The position numbers were made by a program, and so were the translations under genes. Of a stretch of 64,000 nt of DNA, positions 58,327 through 64,000 are shown piece after piece (the stretch's first letter is position 1; each line of letters begins with the position of its first letter). Below the pieces are notes generated by a model, which did no database searches, was not told where the DNA came from, and saw only the letters and a list, made by a program, of their open reading frames with translations. Source of the stretch: Limnephilus marmoratus (taxonomy: Eukaryota > Arthropoda > Insecta > Trichoptera > Limnephilidae); contig OU862907.1 of the NCBI GenBank assembly GCA_917880885.1, positions 71,977,072 through 72,041,071 on the forward strand, written 5' to 3'.

Positions 58327-61300
58327 TTGCCTGACGCCACGCTGGACGCTACGCCAGACGCTACGCCAGACGCTACGCCTGACGCCACGCCCGATGCCAT
58401 GCCTCATGCCAGGACTGACGCCACGCCTCATGCCAGGACTGACGCCACACCCCATGTCAGGGCTGATGCCACGCCTGATGCCATGGCCCATGTCAGGGCT
58501 GATGCCACGCCTGATGCCATGGCCCATGTCAGGGCTGATGCCACGCCTGATGCCACATCACGCCTGATGCCATGCATACCCACGCCCGTGACACGCATGG
58601 TGCGACAACTACGACGAGAGCTGCGCCGTCAGCAGCAACTTATTGACATGCTGACGGAAACCCTGCAACCACAACAGCATGAAGCAAAAGGGCCGGCACA
58701 AAAAAGTGCGACGGGGCCCGCTCTACCTCATCCTACAGGACTGACGCAGCGTGGAGCAAAAGGGCCGGCACAAAAAAGTGCGACGGGGCCCGCTCTACCT
58801 CATCCTGCAGGACTGACACCGCGTGGAGCAAAAGGGCCGGCACAAAAAAGTGCGACAGGGCCCGCTCTACCGCATGCTGCTACAGGGTTGCCACGACAAG
58901 ACGCTTCAGGGTTGGCACGTGATAGCCAAGCCCCGCAGCCAAGCAGCCATGGACAACCACCATGGATGCAGCCTCGTCATGCTTCAGGGTTGGCACGCGA
59001 TAGCCAAGCCCCGCAGCCAAGCAGCCATGACTCAACATGGATGCAGCCTCATCATGCTTCAGGGCCGGCACGAGATAGCCGAGCCCCGCAGCCAAGCAGC
59101 CAAGGCAGTCCAACATGGATGCCACCTGGACCTTCCGGCCCGGTACCGCCCGTACCTCTGCTCGACCAGAGGCAACGTGAAGCCGTACGTGAGACGCCCG
59201 TTGGACCTGTGCCTCTGGTGGACCAGAGGTACGCCTCACTGGCGCAGCTAGGGCCTGAAGACCCTCCGCCGCCGCCCCCTCACTACAAAGGGGATCCAAC
59301 ATGGATACAATCTGGTCCTGCCGGCCCCGTACCGCCCGCACCTCTGGTGGACCAGAGGCCGCGTACCGCCGTACGAGAGATGCCTGTCGGACCTGTGCCT
59401 CTGGTGAACCAGAGGTACGCCTCGCCGGCGCAGCTAGGACCTGAAGGCCCTCCGCCGCCCCTCAACTATGGCAGCAGTCCCCGACGGATGCCGCCTGGAC
59501 CTTCCGGCCCCGTACCGCCCGCACCTCTGGTGGACCAGAGGCCGCGTACCGCCGTACGTGAGATGCCCGTTGGACCGGTGCCTCTGGTAGACCAGAGGTA
59601 CGCCTCGCTGACGCAGCCAGGGTCTGGAGCCCTCCTGCCGCAGCCCCTCAACTACTATGGCAGCAGTCCCCGATGGATGCCGCCTGGACCTTCCGGCCCC
59701 GTACCGCCCGCACCTCTGGTGGACCAGAGGCCGCGTACCGCCGTACGAGAGATGCCTGTCGGACCTGTGCCTCTGGTGGACCAGAGGTACGCCTCACCGG
59801 CGCATCCAGGGCCTGAGAGCCCTCCGCCGCCGCCCCCTCATCACAATGAGGGTCAAGGATGGATGCAGCATGGACCTTCCGGCCCCGTACCGCCCGTACC
59901 TCCGCTCAATCAGAGGTACCGAGAAGCCGTACGTGAAGAGCCTGCCGAACCTGTACCTCTGGTGGACCAGAGGTATGCACCACCAGCAGCAGCAGAGCCT
60001 GCCCAAGCTGGTGCAGTCTTTGAGCCAACCGAACGCTCAGTTCCGGACCAAGGAGAACCTTGGCGACTCCAGGAAATTTGGATGCAGCCTGGACCATCCG
60101 GCCCCGTGCCGCCCGTACCTCTGCTCAACAAGAGGCAACGTGAAGCCGCACCGGAGAAGCCCGTTGGACCATTTGCATCACTGGCGCAGCTAGGGCCTGA
60201 AGACCCTCCGCCGCCGCCCCCTTCCTACAACCCAGGGAGAGCCAGTTTTGCGGCCCCATTAAGGGCCAGTTTTGCGGCCCCATTAAGGGCCAGGTTTGCG
60301 GCCCCGAGAAGGGCCAGTTTCGTGACACCGGACCCTGCCGGACCCGCACCACTGCCGGAGCAGTTGTACTCACTGCCGTCTGGACCTTCTGGCCCCGGAC
60401 CGCCCCTACCCCTGCTTTATCAAAGGCAGCGAGCCGACCAGCAGAGAGCATCTGCCGGATCCGCACCGCTGCCAGAGCAGTGGGATTTGTTGCCACCTGG
60501 ACCTTCTGGCCCCGGGCCGCCCTCACCCGGGCTCCACCGGACAGCCAGCTCTGCACAGTCAGCCGATCAGCAGAGAGCATCTGCTGGATCCGTACCTCTG
60601 CGCGAACAGAGATACCAAGCACTGGCCCAGATGGATGACCAACCACATTCCGCTGTCATAACAGTGGTTTTCCTCATCGGCGCAGCGAAGACGAGCCCGC
60701 CCTGCCCCAGCAGTATCACTACCACATTCGTGATACCTGTTATCGGCGCAGCGAAGACGAGCCCGCCCTGCCCCAGCAGTATCACTACCACGTCAGTGGT
60801 GCTCATCATTACCGCAGCGAAGACGAGCCCGCCCTGCCCCAGCAGTATCACTACCACATTCGTGATACCTGTTACCGGCGCAGCGAAGACGAGCCCGCCC
60901 TGCCCCAGCAATGCCACCATCAAAGAAGTGGCGCTCTTCACACGGGGGGAGCCAATCAACCCCAGCGAAAAGAAAAATTTGCTGGCTGTCATGGACCCCG
61001 TGATGCTCCACATCAGCCGACCACACGGCCGAGTCCTGGACGACACCCCCGCCGCAGATGGCCGAGAGAGGACAGCCCGAATCCAGACGAGCCCCGCAGT
61101 CTACACCCGACCTGCCGTGACGCCCGCTGGGATCCTGTTGTTCCCGCCTATGCAGCTTCGCCTACTCATCGTTCGACACGTCCTGATGACTAGTGCAGAC
61201 AAGCAGCACGGGGGGAGTGTAACGGACGTGTTGCACATCCTCTTTTCTAATTTTTATTCTTACAATTTCTTTATGTCTTTATGTACAATGCCCCGGTGCA

Positions 61301-62355
61301 ACCAAATAAAGCTTGCGTGCCAGGTTGCCACCGGGAGACATTTTCTAACAAATTGTCATTATTTTTCCGCCTCCTTTTTATTTATTGTTTGCGGCCCCAT
61401 GAAGGGCCGTTATCCTGGCCCGGAGCAACCAGTTTGCGGCCCCATGAAGGGCCGTCATCCTGGCCCGGAGCATCCAGTTTGCGGCCCCATGAAGGGCCGT
61501 CATCCTAGCCCGGAGCAACCAGTTTGCGGCCCCATGAAGGGCCGTCATCCTGGCCCGGAGCAACAGTTTGCGGCCCCGGTCAGGGCCTGTATTGCGGCTT
61601 CGCTGCCAAAGAAGAGCAAGTCTGCTATGGCTGCCTTGCCTCCCTTTTATTTTTGCGGCCCTAAAAAGGGCCATTTTTTCGGCTCCACCGCCAGGAGCAA
61701 CAAGGGTTTGCCCAGACCGGCTTCGCTGCCAAGGAAGAGCAAGTCTGCTCTGGCAACCTTGCCTCCTTTTTCACTAGGAAGAGAGTCTGCTTGCCACCAA
61801 CAGGCAAGCAGGCTGCTCCTCCTCCTCCGCCAAGAAGACGGACGGCCTTTTTGCCTCCTCCTCCTCCGCCAAGAAGACGGACGGCCTTTTCGCCTCCTCC
61901 TCCTCCGCCAAGAAGACGGACGGCCTTTTCGCCTCCTCCTCCTCCGCCAAGAAGACGGACGGCCTTTTCGCCTCCTCCTCCTCCGCCAAGAAGACGGACG
62001 GCCTTTTCGCCTCCTCCTCCTCCGCCAAGAAGACGGACGGCCTTTTCGCCTCCTCCTCCTCCGCCAGGAAGACGGACGGCCTTGCCTAATTTTTTATTAT
62101 TTCTTAGCCCGCGAAGCCTACAAGGCCCACAAAGGCAAACATAAATCCCACAAGGGCAAATCTAAAGCCCTACACGGCATCCAGAAGAAGCCAACCGGAG
62201 TCACTCCTTGGCCGGCTACGCTGCTAGGGACAACAAGAGCCCGCATTCTTCAATATTGCGGCCCCAACAAGGGCCATTATTTAGCCACCAAGGAGGCCAG
62301 AATCCCCTCCACATTTTTTATAAAACAATGTCCGATCGCCGTCGGGTTCAATTAA
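58327..62355 (+). CDS. Long proline-rich repeat ORF crossing into the 3' LTR
   Basis: 1342 codons without a stop. Residues 1-80 come from short repeats (DATPDA, HVRADATPDAMA). A basic, leucine-containing helix follows (RQLRRELRRQQQLIDMLTET), then GLT-RGAKGPAQKSATGPALP repeats. A long region (about residues 250-700) has units such as GPSGPVPPVPLLDQRQREAV and VGPVPLVDQRYASLAQLGPE. Four 22-residue repeats with AAKTSPPCPSSITTT follow (about 780-860), then the whole U3 read in frame. The stop at 62353-62355 lies 4 bases before AATAAA (62359). No Gag capsid, zinc knuckle or enzyme motif is present. Repeat units are multiples of three, which favours translation, but high GC alone lengthens ORFs, and several overlapping frames are also long. 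The product is unknown. Confidence 0.55.
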   Translation: MPDATLDATPDATPDATPDATPDAMPHARTDATPHARTDATPHVRADATPDAMAHVRADATPDAMAHVRADATPDATSRLMPCIPTPVTRMVRQLRRELRRQQQLIDMLTETLQPQQHEAKGPAQKSATGPALPHPTGLTQRGAKGPAQKSATGPALPHPAGLTPRGAKGPAQKSATGPALPHAATGLPRQDASGLARDSQAPQPSSHGQPPWMQPRHASGLARDSQAPQPSSHDSTWMQPHHASGPARDSRAPQPSSQGSPTWMPPGPSGPVPPVPLLDQRQREAVRETPVGPVPLVDQRYASLAQLGPEDPPPPPPHYKGDPTWIQSGPAGPVPPAPLVDQRPRTAVREMPVGPVPLVNQRYASPAQLGPEGPPPPLNYGSSPRRMPPGPSGPVPPAPLVDQRPRTAVREMPVGPVPLVDQRYASLTQPGSGALLPQPLNYYGSSPRWMPPGPSGPVPPAPLVDQRPRTAVREMPVGPVPLVDQRYASPAHPGPESPPPPPPHHNEGQGWMQHGPSGPVPPVPPLNQRYREAVREEPAEPVPLVDQRYAPPAAAEPAQAGAVFEPTERSVPDQGEPWRLQEIWMQPGPSGPVPPVPLLNKRQREAAPEKPVGPFASLAQLGPEDPPPPPPSYNPGRASFAAPLRASFAAPLRARFAAPRRASFVTPDPAGPAPLPEQLYSLPSGPSGPGPPLPLLYQRQRADQQRASAGSAPLPEQWDLLPPGPSGPGPPSPGLHRTASSAQSADQQRASAGSVPLREQRYQALAQMDDQPHSAVITVVFLIGAAKTSPPCPSSITTTFVIPVIGAAKTSPPCPSSITTTSVVLIITAAKTSPPCPSSITTTFVIPVTGAAKTSPPCPSNATIKEVALFTRGEPINPSEKKNLLAVMDPVMLHISRPHGRVLDDTPAADGRERTARIQTSPAVYTRPAVTPAGILLFPPMQLRLLIVRHVLMTSADKQHGGSVTDVLHILFSNFYSYNFFMSLCTMPRCNQIKLACQVATGRHFLTNCHYFSASFLFIVCGPMKGRYPGPEQPVCGPMKGRHPGPEHPVCGPMKGRHPSPEQPVCGPMKGRHPGPEQQFAAPVRACIAASLPKKSKSAMAALPPFYFCGPKKGHFFGSTARSNKGLPRPASLPRKSKSALATLPPFSLGRESACHQQASRLLLLLRQEDGRPFCLLLLRQEDGRPFRLLLLRQEDGRPFRLLLLRQEDGRPFRLLLLRQEDGRPFRLLLLRQEDGRPFRLLLLRQEDGRPCLIFYYFLAREAYKAHKGKHKSHKGKSKALHGIQKKPTGVTPWPATLLGTTRARILQYCGPNKGHYLATKEARIPSTFFIKQCPIAVGFN
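61208..61217 (+). other. Polypurine tract of the LTR retrotransposon
   Basis: ACGGGGGGAG directly precedes the TGTAACGG of the 3' LTR, where plus-strand DNA synthesis would be primed. Confidence 0.85.
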
Positions 62356-62726
62356 CCCAATAAATATGTCGATTTTTTCAAAAATAAATTATAAGTTATT
62401 CTTCAACAGTCAACAAGTCTTATTATTTACTCTACAAGTGGTCCTTTCTACCTACCTCTGGGAGTCTGCGACCTGCTGCCAGCTGCTGCCTCCTGCCGAA
62501 GTTCTGCCTGACCGAGAACCCGGTGCCTACCGCTGCAGTCGGCCCTGACTCTGGGCACTGCAAGGCACCGCTCAGGCAGAAACGAGGCGCATCCAGGGCC
62601 ATACCACTGGATGTAGGGAGGCCAGCCAGCCATAATCACCATCATCAGCGTGAGCTAGTGGAAGGCGTGCACAAGACCGGTGCCCCTTATTTTACAGTCT
62701 TGTAAAGACCTGATACGTCTGTTACA
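61218..62726 (+). repeat. 3' LTR
   Basis: Same length as the 5' LTR, at a constant offset of 4472; no difference noticed on reading. Poly(A) signal AATAAA at 62359. The LTR ends 24 bases from the end of the host transposon. Confidence 0.95.
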
Positions 62727-62754
62727 GTGGGTTTTATCAGTATACCGACGATAT

Positions 62755-63300
62755 ATATTCTCACTAATTGTGTTAAAAACAGATAAGCTTGGTAGATGAG
62801 AGAAGTATACATAATATCTCGTAAAATATCTGTAAAATATCATGGTGGTGGTGTGACTAATGAGACAAAAACAAAAAACAATCCATCTAAATAATAATAA
62901 TAAGAAGAAGAATAATACATTATTTTGAGTTTGTGTTATCTTGTCGAAAATCGTGGTATGAATCATGAAAAAACCAGGGGAAAAAGTTATGATTATAGAA
63001 TTAACAATATTAAAGTATATTTAAACAATATAATGCATAAGAGCAAGGTAAGTATATCTGTTGGGAATAGTTTGGTGAGATAAATAAGTTAACATAAGGA
63101 TGCAACTAGATTAATAAGCGAAACATACCATTGTGCAAATTGAATGGTGTAAATGATTTTGTAGTGAGTTTGTTTATCAGATTTAAGTAGTACACATTGA
63201 GTATAATAGAATAACAGATAAAGGCATATAATGCAGACATTAGTATCTAGTATAGTGGAGTGATGTAGCAGTACAGTACATTGTATCGTCAGTCACTAAA
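62755..63300 (-). other. Retroposon sequence downstream of ORF1, non-coding
   Basis: AT-rich, with no frame of note on the minus strand. It continues across the nested transposon at 53088 to the poly(A) run at 52262. Confidence 0.5.
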
Positions 63301-64000
63301 TTAATTAAGTAATTGACGTTTTTCACGGACCAGGTCAGCAATATTATTTATTGAAATTATCTTGGAGGTATCAGTTTGTCTCAAAAGTATGCGCCCTCCG
63401 GTGGACCAATAGTGTTTATAATTATTGTCTCCAGCAAATTTTTTTGTTTGAGATAATAAAAATTTTCCTTTTTGAGTTAGTTGGTCTGATACGTAAATGT
63501 GTTTGGCGGCTTGCGATAATCCTAGGTCCCTTGTATTAATTTTATTTGTCATACTGGTTGTGGATTTCCTGTAGGTTTTGAATTTGGATAGGAAGTCATC
63601 CCGCGATGTTATGGTATTGAATGTCGCTACGATAGGTCTTGGATTTTTATCGGAGAATTTCGGTCCCAGCCTGAAGATTTTTGTTATTACAGAATGCACG
63701 TCGGTATTTTCGTAGTTGATAATTTTAGAGATTTTTTTTACAACTTCTGTATTATTTTCAATGTCGGACTCCGGAACACCTCTAATCTCGATGTTACAAA
63801 TTTGGCTTAGATACTCCAATTTATCAATTTTTTCATCTTGTTTAGAAATATTATTTAGTAGTATATTATTGCGATTTTTTTGTGCAGTTAATTCTTCGTT
63901 GACTATTTCTTGTGCCTTTTCCATAACATTTATCCGTTTTCTTAGGTCTTCTTGTTGATCTGCCATTGATTGGATAGATTTTATTATTTCCTTATTTTGT
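63301..64000 (-). CDS. LINE ORF1 protein (L1-type), partial at window edge
   Basis: The frame is open from the window end through an ATG at 63966 to the stop at 63301 (221 codons after that ATG, with more upstream: NKEIIKSIQS). It has an N-terminal coiled coil (MEKAQEIVNEELTAQKN, then ISKQDEKIDKLEYLSQ), an RRM-like core starting NIEIRGVPES, and a C-terminal domain with IFRLGPKFSDKNPRPIVATF, AAKHIYVSDQLT and YKHYWSTGGRILLRQ. This is the trimeric RNA-binding ORF1p layout. The frame is intact, and no ORF2 follows downstream in the window. Confidence 0.85.
   Translation of the reverse strand, partial: QNKEIIKSIQSMADQQEDLRKRINVMEKAQEIVNEELTAQKNRNNILLNNISKQDEKIDKLEYLSQICNIEIRGVPESDIENNTEVVKKISKIINYENTDVHSVITKIFRLGPKFSDKNPRPIVATFNTITSRDDFLSKFKTYRKSTTSMTNKINTRDLGLSQAAKHIYVSDQLTQKGKFLLSQTKKFAGDNNYKHYWSTGGRILLRQTDTSKIISINNIADLVREKRQLLN

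Larger units (their letters stand above)
56746..62726 (+). mobile_element. Young non-autonomous LTR retrotransposon, no pol
   Basis: Two direct 1509-bp LTRs (56746-58254, 61218-62726) that look identical by eye, each starting TGTAACGGACGT and ending ACGTCTGTTACA. They are flanked by GTGGG at 56741-56745 and 62727-62731 (5-bp target duplication). A tRNA-Tyr primer site lies 2 bases inside the 5' LTR and a polypurine tract abuts the 3' LTR. The 2963-bp interior encodes no protease, RT, RNase H or integrase, so it depends on a helper. It is far more GC-rich than its surroundings. Confidence 0.96.
53089..62750 (+). mobile_element. DNA transposon, possibly Sola type, with nested insertions
   Basis: Inverted termini CGTCGGTATACTGGTAAAAC (53089) and its near complement TTTTATCAGTATACCGACG (62732-62750), flanked by ATAT on both sides. 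A 4-bp duplication would fit Sola, though the context is palindromic. Subterminal copies of TAAAACCAGYTAAA lie at 53103, 53397, 53533 and 56528. Without the LTR retrotransposon the element is about 3.7 kb. The transposase is at 54049-55720. Confidence 0.75.

Noticed and set aside
59657..60193. 178-codon plus-strand frame and minus-strand frames of 153-173 codons in the LTR element interior
   Set aside because: High GC and repeat structure lengthen all frames; they overlap the 1342-codon frame and show no motif.

Overview
This is a transposon-dense window from an animal nuclear genome, most likely an insect. It is AT-rich with GT-AG introns, a P-element/THAP transposase, insect-type LINE, Ty3/gypsy, piggyBac-, Harbinger- and hAT-like elements, and one C2H2 zinc-finger gene as the main host gene. 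The exact order of insect cannot be told from the sequence alone. No rRNA, functional tRNA, CRISPR array or prokaryotic operon is visible.

Layout. 1-3 kb: a decayed minus-strand LINE (ORF1, endonuclease, start of reverse transcriptase) split by a TTAA-flanked piggyBac-like MITE. 3.9-6.1 kb: a Harbinger-like MITE and a P-element transposase relic with a THAP end. 7.1-9.6 kb and 22.3-24.7 kb: two copies of one DNA transposon, each with its own 8-bp target duplication; the first also carries a nested hAT MITE. 10.3-11.8 kb: a 1.48-kb hAT-like element full of ATCGAT. 13-18 kb: remains of gypsy-type LTR elements, including one that kept gag and protease and the integrase tail but lost RT, RNase H and the integrase core. 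18.5-30.5 kb: a 12-kb foldback-type element with about 1.45-kb inverted termini built of 372-bp repeats. It splits a LINE ORF and carries two hAT-like elements inside. 30.5-34 kb: LINE tails.

34.3-43.4 kb: the zinc-finger locus. Three phase-1 exons (34277-34430, 42199-42351, 42473-43383) join into a 405-codon frame. The 7.8-kb first intron holds a decayed zinc-finger exon, hairpin MITEs, LINE relics and a 3-kb array of degenerate half-fingers. A further decayed zinc-finger block lies at 46.1-46.8 kb. 46.9-47.1 kb is a palindrome carrying hammerhead-like motifs. 49-52 kb holds interspersed repeats.

52.2-64 kb is a nest. An ORF1-only LINE-like retroposon (minus strand) is split by a DNA transposon (53089-62750, possible Sola-type transposase). 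That transposon is split 19 bp from its right end by a young LTR retrotransposon (56746-62726) with two 1509-bp LTRs that look identical, a 5-bp target duplication and a tRNA-Tyr primer site. The LTR element has no pol. Instead it carries a GC-rich, proline-rich, repeat-built 1342-codon frame that crosses the polypurine tract, runs through the whole 3' U3 and stops just before the poly(A) signal. This is the most unusual object in the window.
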